A stretch of 64,000 bases of DNA from Hoplostethus atlanticus (Eukaryota > Chordata > Actinopteri > Trachichthyiformes > Trachichthyidae), in the NCBI GenBank assembly GCA_034670405.1, contig JAXDDX010000125.1:124001-188000 (forward strand), read 5' to 3'. The notes under the pieces were generated by a model. The model did not search any database. It worked only from the letters and a program-made list of their open reading frames with translations, and was not told where the DNA came from. This document shows, in pieces, positions 12,088 to 22,983 of this stretch. Made by a program: the position numbers and the translations under genes. Every line of letters starts with the position of its first letter. The first letter of the stretch is position 1.

Positions 12088-12606
12088 TGACGTTAAACCA
12101 GCTTTGGGGGGCATGAAGCTATCCCGGACTGCTGCCTCGTGGTCCAGGGCCTAGGGCACACCTTCTCAGAGAGGACGTTTGAGAGCATCAGGTCAAGCCC
12201 ATTCGCAATCAACTTGGATGAGAGCTCCAATAAAAAGGTGCTGTCAATTCTAGTAAGCTACTTCAATCAGGAGCTGAGGTAGTCGAACACCTTGGCTCCA
12301 TTGAAGTCCTAAAGGGGACTGCTGATCATTTGGAAACGGCCCTAGTGACCTTTTTCAATGAAAAATCCCATTTGCCAACATGGTCAGTATGATGATGGAC
12401 TCCTGTAACGTAATGCGAGGGAGCAAGTCCGGGCTGGAGACCAGAATAAGAGAAAAGGTCTGCCAGAACATCCTGGATGTTAATGGTGATTCCTGCCACC
12501 ACATCCACAATGCCGCCAAACAGTTTGCTGCGCCCTTTGGCCACCACCTCGAGCAGCTCTTCACTTACCTCCATACAGACCACCAGTGGGCTTCAGACCA
12601 GGTAAT
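12088..12606 (+). pseudogene. hAT-like transposase-derived gene, middle part
   Basis: In shifting frames this reads GLGHTFSERTFESIRSSPFA, INLDESSNKKVLSILVSYFN and then, after breaks, DGLL-NVMRGSKSGLETRIREK, CQNILDVNGDSCHHIHNAAK and QFAAPFGHHLEQLFTYLHTD. These correspond to the catalytic-core region of hAT-like ZBED proteins, where a DES/DEA motif and 'D.C..HxxxxAAK' recur (family recall). Several frame breaks are present. A donor-like GTAATT follows at 12602. Confidence 0.5.
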
Positions 12607-12719
12607 TGTCATATTGTGAAATATATATGTATATATATGTATATATAAATATATACTCGTTGCATAATGGCAAATAGGCTTAATAAGAGTAAGCACTTTT
12701 TTTGCCCGTTTTCAGGTAA

Positions 12720-12978
12720 AATACCTGTGAGTTCATGGGCATTCCAGGCACCAGCCCACAGCGGTTTGTGGCGCATCGGTGGCTTTCGGCATATGATGTG
12801 GGCATCGGCATCAGCATCCCCGAATGTTGCCAGCATCCCCGAATGTACTTCAGATTCCTCAGTCAGGCAGACCAGACCCTTTACAAAGAAGTCTTAGAGG
12901 AGATCTACAAGAACCATGGTGTTGGTGAGCGGGCAAAGGCCAGGATCCAGTATTTCCACCAGGACCTCAGAAATAAAG
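12720..12978 (+). pseudogene. hAT-like gene, further internal exon
   Basis: It reads GIPGTSPQRFVAHRWLSAYD, FRFLSQADQTLYKEVLEEIY and KNHGVGERAKARIQYFHQDL, ending RNKG before a GTAGAA donor-like site. The block 'RWLSxxD ... FLxxxDxxxYxxxL..IY' is the region of hAT-type proteins just after the insertion domain. A tandem duplication of about 20 nt (catccccgaatgt twice, 12816-12847) breaks the frame. Confidence 0.5.
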
Positions 12979-13670
12979 GTAGAATTGTTGAAATGGACCT
13001 AATATGGTTTAGATAGATTTAAAGTGGGGTTCAGCCTAGGGGTGGGCGGTATAACGGTTGAACCGGTATACCGGTAGAAATCCGTGCCACGGTAGAGATT
13101 TGACTCTACCGGATGTACCGGTAGAAGGCTACTTTTAGGCTCTTTGAATGTAAAAATACTTTTTCACATTTACAAACGTAACACACAAAGCTAGCGAACT
13201 GCGCGCTGCCATTTAAAGATAATAAACTAGTTTGTGGAAAAAGACGATGTGAAAAAGTGAGTAGTGCAACGTAAACTTCGATGTAAACAGACGCATGCTA
13301 CAATACAGCATAAGCGACCCTGCATGAAATGCAACTATTTACAGATCGAGAATTAGAGATACCACAAGTATCTCCAATTTAAGGAGCTGAACTCCTCTCA
13401 AAAATCTTTGGGACCTTGGCAAAGCACTGGTGAAATGGAAGGCAGCGAGCATGATGCGGGATGTAGTGTGTTGAGCTTCGTTATGAACGATGAGACTATT
13501 TGGTCAATTCTGAAAATTGACAATTATTGAAATTATTCTTAGTAATTAATATCTTATTAATTAACACTTGCGGGGCACCACCAGTTTACACTGGAATAGT
13601 CTCTTTATAGTGATATCAGTCTAATAATCAGAAGAAGTGAGCTCTAGATTTCAGTGATTTTCTACCTTTA

Positions 13671-15346
13671 TGTCCACGATATATCAATGACACACAAAAG
13701 CCAGTTCTTCATAAATGCAAAGATTTTATTAACTATGTAAATAAAACACCAATAAAATGAATACATGTATACTAAACTAAAACAGATAATGGCAATAAAA
13801 CTGGCAAACAAGATAGCAAGATAAACAGTGGCAGAGGATATATCAAATAAGAGTGGTAAATGATATTGGGATCAACGATGGCAAGGAAGTTTGCACCGAC
13901 AAAACGACCTGAGCTGTAATGCGTCTAATTGCGGCAATGTGGCAACAGCGAAAGATGGCTTGGAGGACAGCTGACAGTTTCCGGGAGACTTGGGACAGAA
14001 GGACAGAGAATAGTGGAGAGAGAGAGAGAGAGTATTCTAACCTCACTTTCACAGTTCAACACTGCCTTTGCATCACCCGTGCATCAACAAGAAAGTTGGT
14101 TACCGTCTGGTTTGCAGGGTGTCAGCGGCGTCCTCGTCTCCGTGGTAACCGTCGCGCAGTCGCAGTGGACAGGTAAACACACGCACGTGTTGGTCTGGAC
14201 CAGTCGACGTCAGGAGGGCCGTTGTGGAGTGCGGTCCGGGGGCCGTTGTTCGTCGGAGTCGTCGTGCCAACAGTTCACCTCAGTGGATATAGAGGGATAG
14301 GGCGATGTGTTGACTCACGTCGTTCAGGAAGCAGAGTAGAGTAGCGGCTGGCTTCTGACGTGGTTTCGTAGTCTTCTGGATCAGGTTGAGTGAACTCAAT
14401 CGGCCGTCTCGGCAAGATTCACTCTAGAGCTGGTCTGGTACTTGAGCTGAGAGAAGAGCTTTGAGCCAGGATCAAACTTAGTTACAGGACGGGCTGCGGG
14501 ACGGGCTGCAGGACGGTTGAGTTGAGTTTCTTGATGTTTCTTGATGTTCCTTGATGTCTTTCCGCCTGAGTTTTTACCCGTCCGCCCGCTGCAGGAGTTG
14601 TCCTCCTTTGTTCGTTCGAGTTTGTAAGATTTCGTGTGAGTGTTCTGACTGTTCTGAGGTGTTCAGGGCTTTATGGTATGTCAGGAGTGGTAGGTGTTTC
14701 CCTCATTTGCATGCATCAGATTTACAACTTGATGACCGGTGATCACCATCCCCTAAACTGCATTTCCAGCTCAGGTTTGGAAAACATCATTTTTCTTGAT
14801 CCTTTGGGGATGCAAGTGACATATTTAATCACCTAACAACAAATGGGTTTGAATGACACCAAACATCACTGTCTTACCACAAAATACTGGCGAGTAAACC
14901 AAAAGTCCTGATAACACATTCTGTGTGCCTTGAATAACCAAGATACTACATTGGGGAGTAGGGCACATCATCTGCCACAGGATGTGAAGTTTAAATCTAA
15001 TAAAACATATAAAGAAAGCACATTTTTGCAACACATTCCAGAGTTTTTGTTCTCTTATTCTGTGTCTCCCTTGGAAGGTAGATTAGGTACATTTCCCCGG
15101 CCCTTATCATCGGTCCCATCTCCTAATGGCACCAGAGCGGGCTAGTCGAACCTGCAAAGTGTTACTTTTGGCGGCTTTATGGGGGAAATCCAGCTTTTGC
15201 TGCAAAGGGGGTTCCTTGGGTTCCTGGGAGCACAGCAGGGGTCTTGACCTCATAGGAAGACCCTGGGAGAGGAATGTGTTAGTCTTTGGGTGTTGCTGTG
15301 GTCCGAAGAGGGGGGGGGGGGGCTGATGTCTCCTGCATACACTACA
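13671..15346 (-). mobile_element. LTR-like element, copy 2 (inverted, shorter)
   Basis: It is the reverse complement of most of 10017-12087, with the same TG...CA ends (GTGGACA here against CTGGACA). Relative to copy 1 it lacks the segment corresponding to 10680-11110 that holds the tandem repeat. It is inserted inside the hAT transposon, so it is younger than the hAT. The sequence left of it (13560-13670) contains 'ctggtggtgccccg' on the minus strand, which could be retroelement internal sequence, but this is uncertain. Confidence 0.5.
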
Positions 15347-15379
15347 GGGAGCTCCTGTTCCCGATGCAAACAAAGAAGA

Positions 15380-15830
15380 AGAATTAGTTAGAAAGAAAGG
15401 TGCTTCGTCCATCATCTGGACGTGGTTTGGGTTTAAAAAGTCGGACCTTGAGCTGAAAACTATTATCTGCAAGCAATGTCGAGCAAGAGTTGTTGCTGGC
15501 GGTGGTAACACGAGCAATCTCTTTTATCACCTCAAAACAAAATATGTCCGCGAGTATGAAGAGTGTACTAGGATGCGCGCAGACACAAGCAGTCCTTCCG
15601 CAAGTGGTGCTAAACGAAAAACCACAACGCAGACGTTGCTAGCCGAGTCATTTTCCAGTGGCTATCCGTATGACGAAAAAAAGCAAGCGGTGGAAGGACA
15701 TTACACATTCCATAACGGAGTACCTATGTAAGGACATGGTTCCTATACAAACAGGTTTAAGGCATTGATCAAAACACTGGATCCGAGGTATGTGATGCCA
15801 GGTCCAAAATACTTCAGCCAAACTGGAAAA
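15380..15830 (+). pseudogene. hAT transposase N-terminus (BED zinc finger)
   Basis: The plus frame reads TWFGFKKSDLELKTIICKQC, RARVVAGGGNTSNLFYHLKT and KYVREYEECTRMRADTSSPS, then SGAKRKTTTQTLLAESFSSG and YDEKKQAVEGHYTFHNGVPM with a stop. The CxxC...HxxxxxxxY layout is a BED finger; the usual second His appears as Tyr. A scrap, 'FKALIKTLDPRYVMPGPKYF', follows and matches the position after the BED region in hAT transposases. The RNase H-like catalytic core is deleted, so the element is non-autonomous. Confidence 0.7.
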
Positions 15831-16439
15831 AAGTTTGCATATAATGTGCTATTTATCTTTATAATTCTTTTCTTGGCATGTTGCCTAACCTTTGAAGTTT
15901 TTGTTATATACAGTAGAAGTTATTTGAAGTATTGGAATACTTGAAATTTACATTTTTATTTTTTTTGAAAATATTTCTTTGTATTGTTCAGAACCTATTT
16001 TGGAACAAAGTTTGCATATAAGGTGCTATTTATATTTAATACAGTGCAGTTTTGCACAATAAAACATTCATAAACACTTAAGTTCAATGTCAATTTTGTC
16101 ATAATGTACAGATTACAGAATACTAATGGAAGAGCCCAGTAGAAACCTCATAGTTAACCCCCCGGGAATAAACTGTTACCATCCCAGAGTCTTGTACTGC
16201 TCCTAAAGCATTTTTATTATTATTATAAGAAAAACAAATATACCGTGATATATACCGTTACCGTCCAAAATTCTAAACATACCATGATATAAATTTTAGG
16301 CCATACCGCCCACCCCTAGTTCAGCCCCCATAATCTTATGTGATTAGTGGTCTTGGATACTGTATGTAGCCCAAAACCCATTTCTCTAGTTAAAATTATT
16401 TAATTTACAATTAATTTTATTTTGATAATGTTTTCCAGA

Positions 16440-16917
16440 GTGTGCTGCAGTTTCGACACAGTGAAGACTGCGTACATGTCCACAGCAGCCTACATGCAGA
16501 AAAAGCTGCCACTGAACAGCAGGACCTACAATCACCGTCTGCTCTGGACCCATTGGTGAAAGGCCACTCAGAGACTGGCATACTCCTGAAGCGGCTGGCA
16601 GGGATGATGGGCCACTGGAAGTGGTAAAGTTCAACGTTGATTCCACCCTTCCCCTGTACATTGATGGAGACAACCTGGTGAACTGGTGGGTAAATGTGAT
16701 TGACACTGGTAGGTACCCAGGCCTAAACAATGTGGTTCGAGGGGCTCTCTCCATTTTCCATGGCCCCATGGTGGAGTCATCATTCAGCACCATAGGAGAC
16801 ATTGACAACAAAAGCACCACAATGAGCATGGCAACCTTCAATGCAATCCAGACAACCAAGTATGCCTCAGGTCCAGGGGTCAGACAGCCATCCAGATGTT
16901 CAAGAGAGAAGATGTGA
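16440..16917 (+). pseudogene. hAT-like gene, C-terminal dimerisation region
   Basis: The first frame has HSSLHAEKAATEQQDLQSPS, ALDPLVKGHSETGILLKRLA and GMMGHWKW. A frameshift at about 16620 leads to VKFNVDSTLPLYIDGDNLVN, WWVNVIDTGRYPGLNNVVRG, ALSIFHGPMVESSFSTIGDI and STTMSMATFNAIQTTKYA. The hAT C-terminal dimerisation domain has the pattern 'WW......YP.L..VV...LS....... VE.SFS' (family knowledge). It continues as FKREDVKLSKVDM up to the foldback insertion and resumes at 17646. Confidence 0.6.
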
Positions 16918-16934
16918 AGCTCTCAAAGGTTGAC

Positions 16935-17645
16935 ATGGGGTCATTCCGTGTCAAATCACCCAAAATAACAGACATTTTAAACCCGACCATCTCAGAATTT
17001 GATGAAACTTGGTGTACTTATTGGTTGGGATCCCACAACACCAAATCTCAAATTTCAGGTCAGTCGGACCCCCAAAGTTTGAGATTTTGTGCAAAAAGGG
17101 GCATGGCCGTCAACCTTTGAACCCTCATATCTCAGGAACTACTGGGCCAATCTTCAAAAAAATGGTAGTGTTGGAAAGGGAATTTGACAGATTCGAGTAT
17201 ATTGGGGTACGTTGACCTCTTGACCTTTGCTATGACCTTGAAATTGACCTTGTGGATCACGTGATCTTGAGATTACCTTTCCTGAAATTTAATCTCCCAC
17301 ATGTTAACTAAAACATATAAAAGTTTCAGGAGGTGTAATATTCTTTATTTAGCAGCAATAATTGGTAATTGGTAATTGGTCGTTTCAAATTCATTCATAG
17401 TCCCAATTACCAATTTTTTGAAGATTGGCCCAGTAGTTCCTGAGATATGAGGGTTCAATGCCATGCCCCTTTTTACACAAAATCTCAAACTTTGGGGGTC
17501 CGTATCTCCCAACCCACTGGTCGGATTGGCCTAAAATTTGAGATTTGGTGTTGTGGGATCCAAATAAACATGAATACCAAATTCCATCAAAATCTGAGGT
17601 GGTCAGGTTTAACTCTTTGGGTGATTTGACCCAGAATAACCCCAT
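16935..17645. mobile_element. Long foldback (inverted-repeat) MITE
   Basis: The left arm starts GGGGTCATTCCGTGTCAAAT and the right arm ends in the complement, GGGGTTATTCTGGGTCAAAT. The arms, about 230 nt, pair over most of 16935-17165 and 17415-17645 (for example 'ctcatatctcaggaactact' and its complement). There is no coding capacity. It interrupts the hAT-like reading frame: KLSKVDM before it and (M)VLCRNIYTAGTTDKARRQ after it. Confidence 0.8.
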
Positions 17646-17890
17646 GGTCCTCTGCAGGAACATCTACACTGCAGGCACAACGGACAAGGCTCGCAGACAA
17701 CAGGCCCTGTTGAAGAAGAAAGGGAGGTAGGAAGAGTTTGGTTGCCAGCCAACAACCAGTGCCGAGCAAAGCAGGAAGACTGCAGTGGAGGAGGACAGGC
17801 AAGCCAAAGTGAGGCACATAGCTGCTCAAAAGAGGAAAAAAGCACTGTAAGTACTGGTACAGGCAAAGAAGGCAAAAAAGCACAAGTAAT
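17646..17890 (+). pseudogene. hAT-like gene, extreme C-terminus
   Basis: After the foldback element the plus frame reads VLCRNIYTAGTTDKARRQQA and LLKKKGR and stops. It then continues in other frames as a Lys/Arg/Ala-rich tail (QAKVRHIAAQKRKK). The basic, alanine-rich C-terminus fits the end of the hAT-like protein encoded in pieces from 9457. Confidence 0.5.
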
Positions 17891-18066
17891 GTGCTTTAGT
17901 GGGGTGGACTGGAGAGTGGATGGGAGAGTATTGGGGTGGGTGGGTATGTCACTTAATGTCATTTATTTGTCATTTCACAAAATAAATACATCTTTAAAAT
18001 TCTAATAGATGCGACTGAGTTTTCTTACTTCATATAGTAGGTCTGAATATCACTGACAAGCTTTTA

Positions 18067-18775
18067 TCACTTGAACAGAGCTTGTATAGAAAAATGTAAT
18101 GTAGAAAAAGTACACCCAGGATTGTGGGCACAAGATAAATACGATGTGGGGCTCATGAAAAATGCAGCACCTCTCCAAGTGAGACCCAAATCCACGTATA
18201 GACCATGCCAACGACAGTACCCACTTAAACCAGAAGCTATAGAGGGAATTAGACCAGCATTTAATGCATTATTGAAAGCTGTAATAATTGTTGCATGTCC
18301 AGAATCACCATGTTGCACACCAATCTTCCCAGTTGCCTAATGTCAATATTGAAACCCTCCTCCCGACTGCAGATGATGGAGAGCCACATTATTGTTTAGC
18401 CGCAATTACCCAAGTCTGCACACCACACCCAGATCTAAAAGACCAAGCATTAGATAATCCAGACCATATTTGGTATATAGACGGCTCAGCCCAACATGAC
18501 ATACACACAGGGCAACCACTAGTAGCATATGCTGTAGTCAGCGATAGTGGAATAATAGAGTCCGCAAAACTACCAAACCACCTCTCAGTACAAGCTGCAG
18601 AATTATTTGCCTTAACATGGGCTTGTATTTTGGCAGAAGGCAAGTAACTATCTACACAGACAGTAGATATGCATTTGGTGTGGCGCATGACTTTGGTACA
18701 CTGTCCAAAATGAGGTTTTTGACATCCACAGATAAACCCATTACCCATGCAGGTCTGATTGGTAACCTGCTCTCA
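18067..18775 (+). pseudogene. Endogenous retrovirus pol remnant (RT start fused to RNase H)
   Basis: The first part, 18090-18340, has the region just before and at the start of a retroviral RT (LWAQDKYDVGLMKN, then YPLKPEAIEGIRP, then TPIFPV). The next recognisable part, from about 18335, is the RT connection and RNase H (WYIDGSAQHD, AAELFALTWA, YTDSRYAFGVAHDFG), with the three acidic residues D, E and D in place. The whole RT palm, including its YxDD box, is missing between them. At least two frameshifts are present (about 18300 and 18640). Type C/epsilon-like affinity is inferred from the motif style. It is an old, non-functional remnant; no LTR can be tied to it. Confidence 0.75.
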
Positions 18776-19869
18776 GTGGTTCTTCTTCGATTGCTATATG
18801 GCGGGCGCCGGATTCATTTCAGAAGTGCGGGGGCCAAAAAGTGTGTGTGTGTTAGTGTGAATGTGTGCATGTGTAGCGATAGATAGACTGGAGACTCTCA
18901 CTAAACTTCTGCGGAGTAACTATAGCTTGCTTGCACCGCAGGGTGGCGGACGCCGTCATCTCCACATTTGGAGAAAGTTACAAGCTGTTTGACAGCAGCA
19001 AATCTGCATATTTCACAGAAGGCTCACTTCCTGGTTTTGCAAAAAATTAACCTCTCTCTATTTTTGTACCATTCTGCATTGAATTACCTTTCACTTTGGC
19101 CAAACGATCTAGCGGTCTCTTTGTCTATAATTCGCTGTGCAGCTTTACCCATCTCTATAGCCGCGTTTCCATCCAAAGTACCCGGAACATGGGAAAACAT
19201 GCAGCAAACTCATGTTTGTATGGCAAGTCTCAGAATTTTACAAGTATGTTAAGGAGGACCTACATCAACTACTACAGCGCCATTAGTGAAGAGAAACGGC
19301 GCATATCAGTGAACTAGTACCGCAGGCTAGTAAAGACTTCTATCTCGAAACGTTGAGCACAAATCAACCGAATTACGTTACAAATGTAAACTACAAAGTT
19401 GTTTCAACATGTTTTGATAACAAAACGGCATATGAAGTCCCTGCAAATGCCCCTATATTGCAACACTTACGGTAAAAGACGTTTAAATTATTCCCGTCCA
19501 CTCTAAGACATTAGATAAAATAAAGCATAGACATAAAGCAGGCAAACATAAAACGGGAAGAATATTTACATTTTAATCCAATGAAAGAGGACAAAATCAA
19601 ACGCATACAGTGTACATTGCAACCAATAAAATAGTTTCAATGCTGTGATGTGTTACCTTGTTTACAGTACGTCTGTTTGAGCAGTTAAGCTAGATGAACT
19701 AACCTTAATCAAGTCCAGAATGAAGTCAACCTGAACTGGCAACCCAATCTAGATGCAAGCTCATAATGTGCGTGCATAATTGTTGTGTAGGCTATTAATC
19801 GAAATTATTGCGTCCAGTAAAATTCTGTGGGTACGACATCAATGTTGGTTTCAATAAATTAGCGGTTTA

Positions 19870-20065
19870 TCGTCCACCCCTACCACAAGTACCACAAACT
19901 ACTTCAAATAACCACAACGCACCCCAAACTACCCCACAGTACAACAAAAAATCTACCACAAAGCACCACAAAGTACCCCAAACTACCACAAAGTGCCCCA
20001 AATAACCCCAAATTACCACTAAATGTACCCCAAACAACCACAAAGAACCCCAAAGTGTACCACAA
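19870..20065. repeat. ACCACAAAGTACCCCAA-type tandem repeat
   Basis: Imperfect units of about 8-10 nt (accacaaa / gtacccca / aactaccc) run through this stretch. A short inverted counterpart (gtggtacgctttggggtact) occurs at 22325-22362. Confidence 0.7.
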
Positions 20066-20372
20066 AATACTGAAAATACTCGCCATCAATGATAAATCAG
20101 TTCAGCTTCGTAAAGGGGGGGGGGTCTTTTATTCATTTTGGGCTATTTAAAACTAAAACCAGCTTCTGTGGTGTGTGTTTCAGTCTCTCATTTTCTCCAT
20201 TGTAAAGAACAGGCTATTTTGAGGGAGTGGAGGTTGTATGTAATGAGCACTGCTCTGATTGGCCGCCTCATGCCTCACTCGCGATGGCCAATCGCCTGGC
20301 GGAGGCGGAGAGCAGAACGCCCATGCTGCTCAAGGTAAACAAATAAGCTTGACGCAGAAATTTACCATAAGT

Positions 20373-20465
20373 ATGGCGGCCGCTCCAGAACCAACACTGA
20401 GACCATACATGTTTGAGTCTGACCCAGAATGGGAAGAGGCAGCTGAGCGGTTCCACTTAGTTTAA
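20373..20465 (+). pseudogene. Short ORF, possible first exon of a P2X7-C-tail-like protein
   Basis: ATG 20373 gives MAAAPEPTLRPYMFESDPEW then EEAAERFHLV and a stop (30 codons). The 'PYMFEPE.D.EE' style resembles the N-terminus of teleost proteins with a P2X7-like C-terminal domain that occur in mobile elements (recall only). No cysteine-rich domain follows. It could be chance. Confidence 0.25.
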
Positions 20466-21827
20466 CAATGATAACAATTCTGTGTAATATTGTACTTTCG
20501 TGCGTTTGTTTTGTGTATGTGGGTGTGTGAGCGACGCTCTCTGCTGTAGCCGGTCTGTTTATGGCTCATGTCCATAAGCTTATTGAATACAACTTGCAGA
20601 CAAGCTAGGATTGACAATTTTGTTGAGCTAGTTAGCCAATATATTGGATGCAACCTATGCAGCACACACAACCAAACGCAATTGTACTAATGGTGGCTAA
20701 AGTTTACCGAGCCAGACACGTTCGACAGACTTATAAAACAGACACTGGTCCCAACAAATAACTTTAAGATGAGTCCTGACTCCAACCAATAACTTTAAAA
20801 GATGTGTCCTGACTCCAGCTTTAGTTTTCTTACTTCTTCCACAACCAACAAGCCCGTGGCTAGCCCCGCTAGCTCGTTAGCTAACCAGCAGTCGAATATA
20901 CTAACCAGACTAATTTGTAAATTAAATCAAAACATGGTGATACTTACAGATTCCAATTTTGCAGATGGGTCACGTACCTTATGAATTGCTCCATCTTTAA
21001 GCTTCAATTTAGATGCTAATCCTGCCGTTGCTCAAGCAGTCTGAGGAGTGATCATCACACAGAAAAAATTAGCTACCTGTAGCCGGGACGTTGCCGTTAA
21101 AAATAAAATTAATCCGCTCCGTCCTGGCATTTTCGCGTGTTGGGAGACTGCAGGGATCTATGTTGCTGCCTGCATTCTACAACAGAACAACTGGAGAGTT
21201 GGGATATGGCCATAGACATTGCCGTAGTTGTAGCTCCATTGTTAGCAAAGTAATGGTGCATTCCATTGTACTCGGAAAAAACGGCGTCCAAATGTGATAT
21301 GCGCCGATTCTATTCACTAATGGCGCTGTAGTAGTTGATGTAGGTCCTCTTTAGATGCTTGTAACATTCTGAGACTTGCCATACAAACATGAGTTTGCTG
21401 CGGGCGATTATGTTTTCCCGAGCAGATGCACTGGAACACATTTAGATTGGAAGTTAGGAATACCGACTCGGAATTATCGGTTTCCGAGTACAATGGAAAT
21501 GCACCATAAGCAACGGCTTGCGGTGCTGCAGTGAGCTGCATTTTGAGACGTGGTAAATGGGAGTGGTTGTTCACCTGGGTGTGGGCATGATCTGAGAGGG
21601 GTTGGATTATGTTAAGAAGCGCCTGTTATGACGTATGAACGGGCTACTTTCCGAAACGGCCTGTTTTTGCCCCATTTGGACACAGTTTTTGGAAAAAGGA
21701 AAATACAGAAAAAAGGGGTTCACTTCCAGATTTCACATTTTCTCGGCTACTTAGGTCAATGGTAACATGTGGAACATGTATAAGGGCCAGGAATAAGCAG
21801 TTTTCCATAATATGTCCCCTTTAAAAC

Positions 21828-22980
21828 ATGTACTAATGTTAATGTTGCTTCATGATTATGTCTGCAATCAAAATGTGAAAGTGAATGCACTTCAAGCCAT
21901 AAATATTGATCTTCTTTGTTCTGTATTGTGTTGTCACAGGCTGCACACTTTGGTGATGCTGTTGATAGCGATTATTATGATAACTATATTGCTATGTTGT
22001 CAGTGTGAATTTACTTTAAAGCTGCACAATCTATCTTCTGCAAAAAATAAATAAATCTAATTAAGTCTATTTGTACTTCATCATTAACTTAGTAGGTCTT
22101 GCAGAACCCAATCTAGTAAAAGCCTGGAGAATCAGCTCCAACTCCTTCAAAGTTACTGTAAATAGCATACAGTATTGTTCATATTGTTTTGTACATATGG
22201 TGTTCGCTTAACCATTTCCCTGTGCCTGCCCCCTCATGTTAATAGCCATTAATTAGCATGATTAGTGGCAACTGTTTACAGTTGAGATGTATAGAGTTAT
22301 GAAATCTGGGAGCAATATGTTGTGGTAGATGTTGTGGTACGCTTTGGGGTACTTTGCGGCAATTAGTAGGCCCGATTTCTTTGTATTTAAGTAATTTACA
22401 ACTGCATGCATTTACAAATCAAAATCTTGTCTCAGATCAACTGATCTTAAGGATGGTGGTAGAAAAACTACTACAAGTGCTACTACGACTACTAATCACC
22501 TAGCAAGCACCTACTTATGTAACATTATCAAAACATCTGGTTAATCCATTTATCTACTACTCAGCACCCGCTACAGATAAATCTCCTCTTACTTTTTAAC
22601 CGCGCCACTGATCACTTACCTTGCTGTGGTCAGAGCAAATACAGCACAGCCACAACTAGTAACACCTTATTAAAAGGTAGCAGAGTCTATCCTAGATGAG
22701 GAGGAAATGTTAATTGATGAGGACATTTCAAAATGTCACATATGTTACAGTATAACAGATTCTTTACCCTCCACTCAGACTCAGGCTGACAGGACGAGTA
22801 GCGACTCTTGAATCAGAAAGTTTCTACAGGACCACAAGGGTTGATCAGTTAAAGTTGAAATCTTTCATCTTAAGAAACTTGTCCAAAAGATCAAAGCACA
22901 ATTCCTTGACGATGATTAAGAGTTAAGTTTCTTTTTTTTGTTTCTGTGCTGCAGGTAGACTATTCTCCTAGAATGGACAC
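21828..22980. other. Intronic DNA without a recognisable gene
   Basis: AT-rich sequence with no coding signal that I recognise. It contains the short inverted ACCACAAAG-type repeat at 22318-22362. Confidence 0.5.
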
Positions 22981-22983
22981 ATT

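Larger units (their letters stand above)
13037..16318 (+). mobile_element. hAT DNA transposon with 8-bp target duplication
   Basis: The terminal inverted repeats TAGGGGTGGGCGGTAT... and ...ATACCGCCCACCCCTA are flanked on both sides by GTTCAGCC (13029-13036 and 16319-16326), the 8-bp duplication typical of hAT insertion. Inside are the start of a BED-finger transposase (15380-15830) and an inverted copy of the LTR-like element (13671-15346). The element sits in an intron of the older hAT-like gene. Confidence 0.88.
18897..21800. mobile_element. Composite region with long inverted arms
   Basis: An arm at about 19196-19315 and its reverse complement at about 21298-21410 share more than 100 nt at high identity (for example 'catgtttgtatggcaagtct' and 'ctacatcaactactacagcg'). 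Between them lie the AC-rich tandem array (19870-20065) and a small ORF (20373). The right end, 'ccataatatgtcccctttaa' at about 21808-21827, resembles a fish DNA-transposon end. The exact borders are unresolved. Confidence 0.5.

Noticed and set aside
13843-14742. Several 60-120 codon ORFs in the LTR-like copy 2
   Set aside because: They are not conserved between the two LTR-like copies and have no domain.
17391-17663. ORFs inside the foldback element
   Set aside because: Both arms give similar short frames because they are inverted copies; there is no protein signature.
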